Source: Trichopria drosophilae (taxonomy: Eukaryota > Arthropoda > Insecta > Hymenoptera > Diapriidae). From it: 64,000 bases of DNA. The notes beneath the pieces were generated by a model. It worked only from the letters and a program-made list of their open reading frames with translations, did not search any database and was not told the DNA's origin. Within the stretch, counting starts at the first letter, position 1, and each line of letters begins with the position of its first letter. Shown here piece after piece: positions 20,611-40,219 of the stretch. The position numbers and the translations under genes are program-made. The DNA lies in contig CM059585.1 in the NCBI GenBank assembly GCA_030407085.1, positions 124,001 through 188,000 of the forward strand, in the 5' to 3' direction.

Positions 20611-22570
20611 CAGAGTGAATGTCCAAGAACTGACCAATAATATTTCAGAAGGTGATTCTCCATGATATTTCAAACCAAAAAGTCTTTTATCAAAACTGGA
20701 TCGGAGTATCAGAATTTGAGCCATTAAAACTTAGGAAAATAAATTACCTTTTGGCAATAACTCGGCTCTTTTTTTGCGTTATTTAATAATACATTAAGAT
20801 ACAAGGGTGGTAAGTGACATATTCTGGCACGGCGAGTTTAGCGCCCGAGCGTATAGCTACCACCTCCGAATAGCCTTACTGACGAGTCCCGCGGGCAGAC
20901 TTACAGCCGCAGATTCGGTATAGCTATTTTCGTATCATGGGCGTAAAGTGCAACTTTGTACTTACGTACAAAGTAAAAGTTGTACGCCCGCGGTGCCAAC
21001 ATAATTTTTTGTCATACGTAGGCGGAAAGACATACCTCTTTGCGCATCGATTTGCAGGAGTAAAACTGACTTTCACGTCTATTGGACGTTAAGTGAAACA
21101 TAGGGCTAGAAAAGTTACAACCGTCGGCGATCAACGGCTCGAGGTCCGGCCTCGCCGGACCGAGAATCGTTCCAATCGCCGGCGGGGGTAACTTTATGCC
21201 CTAGGATTCACTTTACGCCTAGTAGGCGTAAAAGTCAACTTTACGCCCGCAAAAAGAGGCGTAAAGACTTACTTTACGCCTATTATGACGAAAAGTCGTT
21301 TTTGACAATAACGCCAATGTTATTGCCGGTAGCAACAACTTCAACTGATTGTGGTTCAGGATAATTGTTATTAACGAACATACTGTTGACGTTATTGTAA
21401 ATAACGGTTTATAGAATCGGGCAACTAGGACGAAACGCAACTAGCTTGTCAATTTCGGAAGTTTTTCAGTTATAAATAACCAATCGAGCCAACCTTTCGC
21501 GTCCAGGGCGTGAAGAAATAGTATTTTATGAAACAAGGATGCAATTATAGATCTTCGACGAGTGTGAAGTTTGTCGCTCGAGCGGAGCGAGGGTGACAAT
21601 CACAATCGACGGAGATCGATATTTCGCCCATGTTCCATACGATATTTTTTAATACGACGTGCGTAGAGCGCAATTTTACGTACATGAAAATTTCGCCCTA
21701 GTGCGTAAAATCGTGTTTTACGCACGGAGTGTTAAAAAACGTATTAATGTACTGGATCGCATGAACGGAAACCGAAGTATCCCAAATATAAAAAAATTTA
21801 TTTCCTGCAACCCGACCTGTCAAAAACTCGACGAAATCGCGTTTTTTTAAGCATCAGTGTGAACAAGACGTGCTCATTTATCAGTGCTTCGGCTGACCTG
21901 CGGTCGGGGTCGAAGTTTTGAAAATGCTCATTTTCAATTTTAATATAGGGTGAATATGCCAATGACTGGACGATTTTCTACATATTTCTATTTCTTATGA
22001 ATGTATGATGCACAACATGCAACAAAATACATATTTTTATGTTCTTTGAACATTTAAAACAATATTTACAGTACTATTGATCTTCCAGTGTTTATTATTT
22101 TGTAAAATCGAAGGAAAGTTTTAAAGCCATCCAAAACTGGTACCGAAAACGTCCCATTTGATTTAACCCGTCTATTCATTGGGGTTTAGCGGATTTTTTT
22201 ACAAACTGTACAACTCGCTCTAATGTTACATTTCGTTAATTATCTAGCTAAGTGAGTTAGATGAGAAAACCCGAAAAAATTGGCCTTTTTTACTATTTTT
22301 TAGATCATAACTTCAGAAATATTCATCGCAGGTCTAATGTTCACAGATGAAATGTAGGGCTTAAATAGTTCCTGAAAATGAGCCCTCATTCATTGAAATA
22401 ACGTAAAAAAGAGCCGAGTTATTGAAAAAAGAGTTTTTTTCCCTAAACTTTTAATGGTTCGTCACTTAAATTCTTAGCCGCAGATCCAATTTTGGTAGAG
22501 GATTACTTTGCTTGAAATATAAATGAGAGTCACCTCCTGAAACCTTGCTGGTCAGTTCTTGGACACCCTG
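20611..22570. mobile_element. 1.96-kb TA-flanked inverted-repeat transposon with GC-rich core
   Basis: The left end CAGAGTGAATGTCCAAGAAC and the right end, inverted, CAGGGTGTCCAAGAACTGAC are flanked by TA at 20609-20610 and 22571-22572. Terminal repeats extend about 185 bp, including AATAACTCGGCTCTTTTTT in both. No transposase ORF is visible. The core (~20800-21900) is much richer in G+C than the rest of the window and full of GGCGTAAAG-type inverted motifs. It is a non-autonomous element of the Tc1/mariner style by its TA target, and may itself be nested. Confidence 0.65.
21113..21193. repeat. GC-rich stem-loop
   Basis: Outer AGTTAC pairs with GTAACT; inside, GTCGGCGAT pairs with ATCGCCGGC with one mismatch; and at the tip GGTCCGGC and GCCGGACC form a perfect 8-bp stem around CTC. 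In DNA this could extrude as a cruciform; in RNA it would be a very stable hairpin. Confidence 0.6.
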
Positions 22571-25505
22571 TATCGCTGTATAGGTACATAGCTTACGGAG
22601 AAGAAACTGGATCACCAGTTCGCTCAAAATGATCTAAAATGTTGATTTTATTTGTATTACAAAATATAACTATTGTTTAAACTGTTTTGTTTCTAAATGT
22701 TTATATTACTAATGAAAGACAATTTCTTTCTCGAAGTTAAAATTACGCAGGCAATCGTCGAAGGTAGAATTAAAAAGTAAATGTTTATTAATAAAATGAT
22801 CATTCCAACGAAGGAAGGTCCTGTGTTTTGTGATTATCCAACAATTCACTAATAACACAGGCCGACAAAATCAGGTCGATCATGCGACCCAAAGACTAGA
22901 ATTTATTTTACGAAGGCTTTTGGGGCATTGGTTTCGAATTCGAGGTGAAAATCTTGCAATTTGGTCTGGATTGTGAGAAATAAGTGATTTTGGCCTGTAT
23001 TTGAGGTTATGTAGCATGGAATTTTTGGGTGCGTTTAAAGAAGCCGACACCTCTAAAAACCAACACATAAAAAAGCAAACATTAACTTTTTTACATTAAA
23101 GCACCCGAATTTTTTCTTTCTATTATTACAAAAACTGCAAACAACATTCTGCTTATAAGTTTATCTATACCCGTGAAATCATTGCAAATATCAAAATTAA
23201 AAAATCTGACGTATCAGTAAAAAATAGAGATATCTAAGCATACTCAACTGTATTTGAAAGTGCATAATACAACTACAGATTATGTTTAAGTTTTTTTTTT
23301 TAATAAAATACAACATGTTACATAACCTCCAATATCGGTCTTTTTTACACTTTTAGGTTAGGATATCTCGTAATCCGGAGTCGGTTACGAAATTTGACCT
23401 CGGATTCGGATTCAGTGTACCACGAAGATTCCGAAAAGGACATTCTAGTCTATGGGTCACATATGGATGTCGTGGATTTGTAACTGAATAATGAGCGAGT
23501 TGATTGATGTCTCTCGAATTTGAAAACGACAACAGAGCCCAGTTAACATATTCTAGTAGACGGAATTCTATGTTACGTTTGGAAATAATTATTCCAGTCA
23601 GTATTCTGGTACTAGGGTATGTTACAAGGATCGAAATCCCGAAGTGAGACGGATTGGATGCACGTGTTAATACCGGTTAGTCGCACGGATTGTATAGACG
23701 GAATGGAACTGCTAATCTTATGTTTGAAGCAGTAATATTGAGGAAATTGGAACTAGTTATGGCACAAATGAATTGTAATATTAGGGCGAAAATTGACATC
23801 CAGGAAGAGGACGAAATTGTAAATTCTCATTTTGTACAGTTAATAAATAAATAAAACTATATTTTCGTAGATATCTTTATTACCCGAAACGATTAAGATG
23901 CTTAACAACATATGAGACGAAACTATACAAAAAACTTTATTGAGAATAAATGAGATGAAATTTAAGTGATATTTGCAGGAAATATGCACAAGAAACTTCA
24001 AAATAATAAAATAAATGGAAAGATAAGTTTTCAAACAGAGTTGACTGGATTGTGATATGTTTAACAGTGCGTAAGTAAATAATAGATATTTTAAATTGTT
24101 CTTATGATTTAATAATATTGTTTTTTTGTTTATCTAAAACTGATAATAATATTTTTGTCTGCAGGATGATTTTAGAAACTGAATATACGAACTCGAAAAT
24201 ACTAAAGGAACATCGTTAGGAAATGTTAATACGCCAAGTTGACTTGTTATTTCATGTGATGAATTGGTTCTATGTGTATTAAATTTGGTTACGAGTTTAA
24301 AGCATATATGTTTTATTTAATCATTTCGTATTTCTGTGCCTCATGTTTACTCGATTTAGGAAGAAATGATTAGTTCTTCATTTTTAGTTGCTTCGAATTA
24401 AAACAATAAGAAACACATTACATTTACATATTAATATATATGTATTCATAGAAACGATATATAATGTTACATATACAATTTAGTATATTCATTCTCTATG
24501 CTTTCTCTATTTTTATTTCTGTACAAATTTCAAAAATAATACATTATAATAGTAAAATATACAATTTTCAATTACTTTTAACACCTATGCAAAATTTCTA
24601 TTTATATATTTACACAATATATATAATCTTAACTACTGCAAGAAATGTTATACATACTTTCCTTCAGATATATACATCATTTGTAGTTATTTTTGAGATC
24701 TCTGATAATCACACATACATAAGTTTACATTTGTTCACACTTTACATGCTTTAAGCAATATAATAGTGATATTACTCGTTCTCATTAAGTATATAAGCAA
24801 TCTGGTAGGCACGTTTCTCATTCTTACGACCAATTTAAGTATTACGTCCTTTAATGTCGTTTAAAATTAATTGGAATTAAATATAAGTTATTTAGTAATA
24901 AATGTAAAGATGTATTCTTGTAGTCAGTTCTTGCTAAATTTAGATACGTTTTAGTACGAAGAATTAACGACATGGGTTTATACGCGCGCATCCCGTTCGT
25001 TGATTAATTGTAAAACGTAATACTTATATAATATGTTATGTACAATTTTCATTTTTACAATAGCTATTTTTATTTTCATATGAAAATAAAGTCTTTTAAA
25101 ATATTGAATCTTTGTGATTTTAATCTGTGCCCAATAATTATAAATTTGTAATTCGATACTTAAATAGTGCATACTTATTTTCAACATCGAAACCTGAGAT
25201 TCTAATTTGTTAACGTTGAAGTTCGGAAATAACTACTAGATTTTGAAAATGAATTTAAATAATTCATCCCTCTGAAAAATTGTTACGTTCCGTAATCGAT
25301 ATCTATCTTTTTCATTAGTCACAAGATCAAATTTATAACATTACAAATTTATGTTTCAAACTACTTGATTTAGAGAGTTCCGAATCGGGGTTCTCTCATA
25401 AATATACACAATTTTAATTGACAACGTGAGTTCAATTCATAGACACGTTTAACAACTTCTTATTTGGTATTTAACAAATCTATTTACAAAAAACGGATAC
25501 AAGAT
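22571..25505. other. Non-coding stretch, includes presumed kinase 3' UTR
   Basis: No protein-like frame or RNA gene is seen. 23340-23800 is of more even composition than its flanks but has no usable ORF. The part just below 25506 should hold the 3' UTR of the minus-strand kinase gene. Confidence 0.4.
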
Positions 25506-32446
<6,941 letters not shown>

Positions 32447-32676
32447 CTGTAACATTTTCATAAATAGTTCAATAGTAGGATAAATATTTATATACCCATT
32501 ATTTATTTTTTATATAACAATTATTAGTAGTTTGAATTATGAATCTTTTCGAATGCAAATTAGATAACATTATTTTTTAGTAATATATAAATAAATAGGA
32601 CAAATTAGTTCACATTAGTAAACAGAAAACGGTATTCAACATTTTCAAACCCTAATCTATTTTAGATTGCACTTAA

Positions 32677-33100
32677 GGGGATTCTAAAGTTCTTAGTTGA
32701 TATAAGATAATAATGTAAAAATGTAAATTAAAAAAAATACTAAATCGGTTTCTTACACGGAAAAAATCTTTAGGAAACTCCTCTGAAAAATCAAGCAAAA
32801 TTTGCCGAAAAAGTTCGGCGCCCGACACCTAGTAAAATTTACACGAGTAACTTCGGCAATATTTGCTTGATTACTTTGGTGCCATTGACTGACGTATCCG
32901 AGTATGATGGGTTATGTAAATATACATACTGAAGATGTTCGGCAAATATTGCCGAAGTTTCGATTGAGCACTTCTACTTGACGCATTTCAGTGGAATTTA
33001 ATAAAGATTTTTTTCCGTGTGAAATTTATCGGGAATTGATTGACAGTTATTTCTGAAAATTCCCGTAAGGGGTTTCGTGGTCCTCAATCGGTAAGGTAGA
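32677..33100. mobile_element. MITE-A remnants interrupted by a second MITE (32756-33019)
   Basis: GGGGATTCTAAAGTTCTTAG at 32678 starts a MITE-A arm, and after 33019 the sequence returns to MITE-A-like text (AATTGATTGACAGTTATTTC, then TAAGGGGTTTCGTGG, CGGTAAGGTAGAAAT). Between them lies an element with ends ACACGGAAAAAATCTTTA and its inverse, containing the hairpin TTCGGCAAATATTGCCGAA. The inner element probably inserted into the MITE-A copy. Confidence 0.55.
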
Positions 33101-34807
33101 AATATTAATTATTGTGAACGGTGAAGTAAATGCGCGTTCAAAATAGTCAATTTCCAACTTATTTAATAAATCTGTACATTCTCTGTATCAAATAATACTG
33201 GTCCTTAATTTATTAAATAATTTGGTTCAATATATAACCGGCATAAAATCCATGTACCATCAGTCGGTGGCGCAGAAAATAATCCTACACAATATTGTTA
33301 TTCATTTATATTTAGATAAAGAAATTGTAATAAGTAATTATAAAAATGAAAAAATTATCAGTCGTGCTTTTTTGGTTTTTGGACTTTCTCCTATTACTGG
33401 GATTTCCAATATTTTTGTTTCCTTAATTGATTATGCTTTTATTTAATTTCGAGTTAAACACATTTTCTGAACAGAAAATTTACTGTTAATTCCGATGCTG
33501 ATATTTGTGGTTTATTGTACTATATACGAGGAAGAAGGAACTTTGCTCGAATTTATCTGCAGCCTCTCGTAGGCCATAATCATTTAGATATGAGACATGC
33601 ACATACGGGCACATACACACGTACGCCAATGTACAGTGCTCTATTCCAAACCAAAATACTTTACGTCTTCATAATTTTATTTTGGGAATCACTTAAAAAC
33701 ATTATCCGCTCGAATCTTGGCTGCAATTATCGCGTCGCTTATTTATAACCTCAAAAATCTTTGCTTTTATGCATCCCTTTGGATTTGGTTGGTATTTACG
33801 ATTGTGTCATTATGTCAAATTATTACGTCATTGCCTGCTGATGTATTATGTTGTTTATATCGCGGGAGTTAAGTTTAAAGAAACATTGATTGTTGTATTT
33901 ACTTGTTATTCTTATCTAAGTCCGAGACCTTTAGCTTAATAGGTTTTCGTTTTGTATAAAGTAACAATATATCTTTCAAAATTGTTGTTTTTCGTTGCTT
34001 CGGACACTATTTAAAAATAATGTAACATTATAGAACATTATGAGAATTTGTTAAAAAATTTTGTTTAATATGAATAAATATCATCTTAATTGAACTTAAT
34101 GTTGTAAATATGTTTTTCTCTGAAGTTGCTAATGTTTACTGTCCGAAATTGTTTGACCATATAGTAGAGGAAACTATTAATTTACTGCTGAAGTACGTAA
34201 TACCCAACAATCATGATTAGATAGTATTAACCAATAGAAGTTGGTGCTACTCATCCCACTTTATTAGAGTAGTCATCAGAAGTTATTGTTAAGGCTATTA
34301 TTGTAGTTTGATACAAACTATCGTAAATTACATGAACACTATAGCAAAAAAACATTACGTAAAATTGGATGCGTCTGATCATGGTATTATATTATTTTTG
34401 TTTTACTTTTAAATTACTAACAATAAGTAAAAAACACAGTCTGTGTTTATGCAGCGCTCAACACAACGCCCCTGATGAGGATTTGAAATAAAGTCGAAAA
34501 GTTGGTTTTGAAACTGTCCGTTATAGGGCATAAATTTTAGAAGTGTAACAGCCATATTGCAATAAATGTTTACTCAGTAATGTCACACTTCATTATTGAC
34601 AAGAATTATTTACATACTTTTATATTACTTACTAAAATAAAATGAACAATGAGATGGGTCTCGCCTATTTTCAAATATATCTGTGCTGATGGGTTTTGAA
34701 GGATCAAGAAGTTTTGAATTCTTTTACAACACATTATATGTATACGTTATATAATGAAATATTTTGCAAAATTTACTGTATTATAACATAAGTATATGAT
34801 ATAAAGT

Positions 34808-34932
34808 TTTATGCACGGATTTTCCCCGCGTGAAGTAGAAATTTCGTGCGTGAAAGAAGGAAACTTCACGCATTCCAGCCACTTCACGCACTGAATTTCG
34901 CTACTCCACGCATAGAAAATCTGTGCATAAAA
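34808..34932. repeat. 125-bp palindrome with GCGTGAAG motifs
   Basis: TTTATGCACGGATTTTC, CGCGTGAAGTAGAAATTTCG and TGCGTGAA on the left pair with the inverse on the right (34883-34932). GC content of the stem is above that of the surroundings. The motif resembles the GGCGTAAAG motifs at 20930-21290. Confidence 0.6.
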
Positions 34933-34999
34933 TGTCGTATGCGTGAAGATACGCACTCGTTGCATAATATACTATTATAATCGATGTAATCGTATTAGA

Positions 35000-35190
35000 A
35001 TCACTTATTTCCGAAAATTCACGATCAGTTCTCAATTAATTTCTTTGGTATTTTCTAGTATATCGCCTACAGTAATTAAAATCAGTCGTACAGAGCCCGA
35101 ATTTTTAAATCGATTCAGTCTTGTTTTATTTACAGCTTTTAGTGAAAATTCCTATCTTATTAGAGGAGTACTTTAGAACCCCCTCAAGGG
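35000..35190. repeat. Right-half copy of MITE family A
   Basis: TCACTTATTTCCGAAAATTC, CTCAATTAATTTCTTTGGTA and TTAGTGAAAATTCCTATCTT lead to the end AGTACTTTAGAACCCCCTCA. This is the inverse of the arm at 3887 and 12541. Confidence 0.65.
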
Positions 35191-35410
35191 ACATTATAAT
35201 TCGAACAAGATATACGAGAGCTGGCGGTCGCCTTCCAAGATGGCGCCATACCTCACATTTGTTTAGAATATAAAAAACTACAGAAACCTACATTAAAGTA
35301 TATATGTACAGGGACATTAATTCTTTCCAGTTCGTACCTCTATTATCCTGTACGTGAAGGGCAAGGATAACACAGGTAGACGCGGGAAAGAATTAACGTC
35401 CTTGGGTTTA

Positions 35411-35550
35411 TAGCAGCGACATGAGTCGATTTCCGCCAAACATCTTCGAAAAGTAAACAAACAACGTGGCTCGTTTTACAGAGAGATGCTGCTTGAAAAG
35501 GAAATCGAAAAATATTGTTCCCCAAACAGGCATCGAACTCACGACTTTTA
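35411..35550 (-). repeat. tRNA-derived SINE, second copy (head truncated)
   Basis: On the minus strand it reads GAGTTCGATGCC (remnant of the pol III B box), GGGGAACAATATTT, then GAGCCACGTTGTTTG and GGAAATCGACTCATG. The same order occurs on the plus strand at 38323-38450. Confidence 0.65.
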
Positions 35551-38117
35551 ATTTATAAATCGTCGGAATAAAAAGAAGCTTCCGTTTTTTAATACAAATA
35601 TGGAATTTCAACTTCAGGGTCTACCAAAATTGTGCCTTGCGTCTGGAAGGCATAGAGTATATAAATACAATAGACGTGGAATGTCTTAAAGATTATGTTG
35701 ACAACTATAATATACAAATTAATATTCGTGGTGACCGGATATCAATAGATAAGTATTACAAATTATTTTTTGTGTGCAAAACATGGCAGATGGAAAACAC
35801 TGTAGAAATCAGAATGTCAATTGATTTAAGAACTTTTTTGGGACATTTGTTTTGTACAATATGTTATTTATTATCAAATTTCTATTATTTTCACTTTAGC
35901 TCATAAATTGAACGAATTAATTTCCCCTTTTGATTTCCCGTCTTTACCCTTAAACAGCAGTACATATTACGATTCAAATTCGAGAAGTAGGAGATTTGCG
36001 CACTGAGTTAGCGAAGAACGTCGCGGACTGCTTTTAATGGGTTATGTACAGCGCGCGTATCGGACACTTTGCATACTAAACCAAGTGTGCGAAATTGAAT
36101 TTCGCGCACGGAGTTGAAAAAAGTAATATTGTTAAATGTAATTTTGTTAAATTGAAATAATAATTTTATTAAATTCAAAGCACTGAAACAAAAACTAAGC
36201 ATTTTCTTCTGATTCCTTGAAAAAGATCTACGGGAAATTTATTGTAGGCGTAAACGTAAAAAACGAAAAGATTAATGTTTGGAATTTCATTGATGAGGAA
36301 TTAAGATTGCATCGAAAATTATATTTGCAATTTGTTTGCTGCAATAAGGCATGCAGTAGCATCGCATACTTGTTGCGTGTAACAGATGCGCTTTTGCGAT
36401 ATTGCTGCAATGACCTCAGTACTTTGGATGATTCATTTTAATCATTGACAGCTATCTCGGGAATTAAGACTATAATTCATAGACGTTAATTACGAATTGA
36501 CAATCGAATAACTCTTTGGAAAATGAGAAAATAAATGCGATCATTTCTTCGAATTAGTACTCAATTTGTGGGATTCTGTATGTGCAAAAAATTTGTTCGG
36601 TTACAAGGTCAAGAGTTATAGCCCTTGAGTTACAGCCAGAAATAGGAAGTATTTAGGACTTCTTTGGACTGTGTTTTTCAAAAATTCTGGGCTTTGTGTT
36701 TTTGTTGGAAAATTTTTATGTAAAAACATATCCAATTTTTTAATCTTTCTGAAAAATATGCGCCAATTATAAATACATAATATTAATCATACTCACTGAT
36801 TATTTAAAAAATAAATAAAAAAGTTATTATGGTCTGGTTTTTATATTTTTTTGAGGATCTGAAAATACATACACATAATTAATAATATATCTCAAAACCC
36901 GTACGACAAATTCATAAATGACAGAATCGATGCAATAATATACGCAATAATCAACATAAAGATAATAACACTTAAAAGTTACTCATTTATCGAAAAAATA
37001 AAGATTATCGAGGTAAAATTTGATTTAAAAAGAAATGTTATTTGTCTCTAAATTTAGTTAATATACATTGGACTTATATGTGATAAGGTTACTGATTGTA
37101 CATCCATCCCTTGAAAATAATTATTAATTACTAAAAATGACTCATGTAGCAAAAAATGTCATTACAATATCAAATGATTAATTCTTCCGAATTAAGGTCA
37201 AAATACACCAAAATTATTGCAGTATTTTAACAATAACATTTGATATTTTATTGAAAAAAAGTGTGAAAAAATCGATTTCATTTCAACCGAATTGCAACAC
37301 TAAAATTTTCAAAATCAGGAAATATATAAACATAAATATAATAAAGTATAAACGGACAAAAATAAATTTACATTAATTCATAATTTTAATCAACTAAAGT
37401 ACAAATCAGATCGAACAATATTTATTTAAGGCAGTGGACACGAAATGCAAATGTCAAACTGAAAAGAAGTTGACTAGATCTATAGAAGAAAGATTAACCA
37501 ATCATAAGAAAACATAAAAACTTGATAGAAATTCGGCGAAAACAGATAAAACTAATGAAAACATGGGAAAACCGATTGTAACGAACGTAAATGGTTGTTA
37601 TCGAAAGACGTTAAAAAAAACTAAACTAGATAAATATTAAAGAAAACAAATCAAGTGTAATGAACGCTGTAAAAATAACGATTCTTAAAAAAATAAAATG
37701 AGGATATTGCGCGGAAAAACAGATCAATTAAACGAAAGCAGTGGAAACTGTTGTAGAAAAATAAAAATTGACAAGATAAAATGGTTGTCAACGAGCCCAT
37801 GAGCCAAAATGTAAAACTATAAAACTAAATAATAAAAAAATTAGTATTTATAAAAGAAGGGCAACCAGGAACAAAATTTTAAAAAAATTACAAAATGAAT
37901 AAAATATGAAATCTTCAATCAGCTATTCGGAATTTTAAACCCATCAGATGAAAAAAAAACTTGAAAATTTGGATTATTATAACAGTTGTTTATTTTTAAA
38001 TCAATGTAACCGTTTTATTATGTATTATAAGCCCACACGGTCGAGTATTTAATTATGAGTATCATTAAAAACACTCGGAAATAGCGAATAACGCTTGAAA
38101 TTAAATAAGAAAAAAAA

Positions 38118-38200
38118 CATGTCCCGGCGGGGGATCGAACCCGGGTCTCTCGTTTATTATAGAGTAAACGCCTCAACTACCACGCTGTACGCTGTAAGTT
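38118..38200 (-). repeat. tRNA-like SINE head
   Basis: On the minus strand, TGGTAGTTGAGG (38182-38171) fits a pol III A box and GGTTCGATCCC (38141-38131) a perfect B box, ~30 bp apart. The 3' CCGGGAC has no matching 5' acceptor strand, so this is a tRNA-derived sequence and not a functional tRNA. It lies head-to-head with the SINE at 38279. Confidence 0.55.
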
Positions 38201-38278
38201 GAAGAAGAAAAGAAAGACAGCAACAAAACAAGTTATGTTTCTCAGAAAATAATATAAAATAATATAAAAATAATATAT

Positions 38279-38460
38279 CGGCTTCGTGGCTCAGGCGGTA
38301 GCTCACGGAGTCGTAGGTCGCAAGTTCGATTCCCGTCCAGGAACAATATTTCGAAAACAATTTACAACCAGCAGCTCGCAGTTCGTAAGACGAGCCACGT
38401 TGTTTGCTTACGTTTTGCAATGTTGTTTATCTGGAGGAAATCGACTCATGACCGATGCTG
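38279..38460 (+). repeat. tRNA-derived SINE, best copy
   Basis: The head GGCTTCGTGGCTCAGGCGG contains an A box (TGGCTCAGGCGG, 38287-38298), and AGTTCGATTCC at 38323-38333 is a B box. The body AACAATATTTCG ... GAGCCACGTTGTTTG ... GGAAATCGACTCATGACCG is shared with the minus-strand copy at 35411-35550. Cloverleaf pairing of the acceptor stem fails, which argues against a real tRNA. Confidence 0.7.
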
Positions 38461-38759
38461 TACTTGGTGTAGCTTTCTGCAGCTTCTATACATTTCATAC
38501 AGAAATGTGAAGTATGGCCCCATCTCCGAAGACGAACTGCAGCTCTCGCAACATTAAGGAATAAAAAATTGTTCAAGTTCTGTAAAAAGGGTGATACCGC
38601 ACGTTGATACAATAATAATAAAAACAAAAAAATTATATTATAACTTTATTTCCGTGAACAGTCAACTGAATGTTTTGAAAGAAGTAACTGTATAAAAATT
38701 CAATGTTATGCTGTACAAAATCACTATTGACAATTAAAAATTTGGAACGGAATTTTCAA

Positions 38760-39440
38760 TATAACTAAAACGTTGATGACGAATGTAAACAACATAGAAA
38801 GCAAAGCAATTGTCGAGGTTAATAGTCACCAATTGTCAACAGTACGTTTTGGAAGAATGACACGATGACCTCGAACCTAAAAAAAATTGTTCAAGTGAAT
38901 TAAGAATATGTTTCAGCACAAGGCAATGTCAAAATCTAATACAAAATTTCCGAAATAATATGGTCGTAAGAAGGTGAAAGTGTCAATTGTAGTGGAATTG
39001 CCAAGGCAATTAATATGATATAACATTGTCGAAGAAACCAAAACAATTGTCAAAGTGAATTATCAACAATATGTTTTGGAACAACAGTACAGTGACCTTA
39101 GATCAATATACTGTGACAAATCCAAATTAAACAATAACCTTGAATCATAAGAAGTTAATGATTGTCAACGTAAATACAAACAATTACTGATGTTCATTGT
39201 TAAATCATATTTCGAAACAATGACCTTGGGGAGCAAGATGTTTAGTACTCACGATTTTTGTAGGAAATTGTTAATAAATAGTATGTATTGTACGATAAAT
39301 CAAGTAAAGAAAACATTGTTGAAGCGAATTCGGCCATTGTTAAAATTGGAAAAGAACATAACAAGCAATACGGTGGAAGTAAACAAACCAAACGCTTAGT
39401 ACGCAAAGGTACTACAAATTGACCTTGAATCGTCCTTGAC
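38760..39440. repeat. Degenerate tandem region with CAATTGTC and TGACCTTGA motifs
   Basis: Loose repeats of the order CAATTGTC ... GTGAATTA ... ATATGTTTTGGAA ... TGACCTTGA recur at uneven spacing. TGACCTYGA-like words lie at 38876, 39093, 39135, 39221 and 39420. No protein-like ORF. Confidence 0.4.
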
Positions 39441-39839
39441 TTTGTAATCCCGTGAGGTGTAATAAATTGGTACTCCTCGTCTATTTTAGCAATTAACATT
39501 CCTGTAAGTAACGTTTCAACAATTTACGTAAAAGAAGCATTGAAACCGCGAACATGTTAATTTTTTATACACAACATCCTTTCATAATTGCGCTTCGCCT
39601 TCGGCGCCTTTCAAGTGTATTTTTTGCGCTCGTTATCATCACGGGGACTAGAAGTTGCGTAATGACGTTCTAATGACAACCTTGATGTCCGACTTTGGGA
39701 CATTTTTTCCCCTAGAAGGGGGGGGGGGAGGGGTGGCATAGACAATTAACATCGAGACCTGTTGATGCACCCACTGATTCAGAAAAGGGCTGGATATTTG
39801 GATCTACAAGAGACAGAGAAGGCATTCATTTGGTGCTTG

Positions 39840-40080
39840 GGGCTCGTAACGGGTCAAAGCGTTATCTGCGCGGTCAGCGGTCTTCGACAACGGCTCTCGC
39901 TATATTACGCACACGACGCTTTGCAAACGAATCCCCGAGCTGCCGTTCGCGGTAGATTTTGACCGCGGCATTTGGCCGCGAGCGCCTTGGACTTTTTGCC
40001 GATTCACCTTTTCGTCGGCGTCGCTGCAAAATGTGAAACAAATTAGCTCGACGGGAGTTCATCATGGAATGTTCCGCTCG
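39840..40080. other. Local GC-rich, CpG-containing island
   Basis: About 240 bp with many CG dinucleotides (GACCGCGGCATTTGGCCGCG, CGTCGGCGTCGCTGC) in otherwise AT-rich DNA. Short ORFs on both strands resemble nothing I know. A promoter, enhancer or conserved non-coding element is possible. Confidence 0.3.
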
Positions 40081-40219
40081 AGGAACGAAATGATTACTGT
40101 ACTCCCCATTCGAGTAATTGAGAGATGCCGACGGGATTTTGAGGTTATGTCTTGTCCGAAAATGTCTCGTTCCGACGTTTTTGGTATGAGATTCGTTTAA
40201 TTTTCAGGTTTGTTTTGTT

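Noticed and set aside
38131..38333. tRNA genes suggested by perfect B boxes
   Set aside because: The acceptor stems do not pair and the anticodon arm is irregular; bodies are shared between copies, so they are SINE heads.
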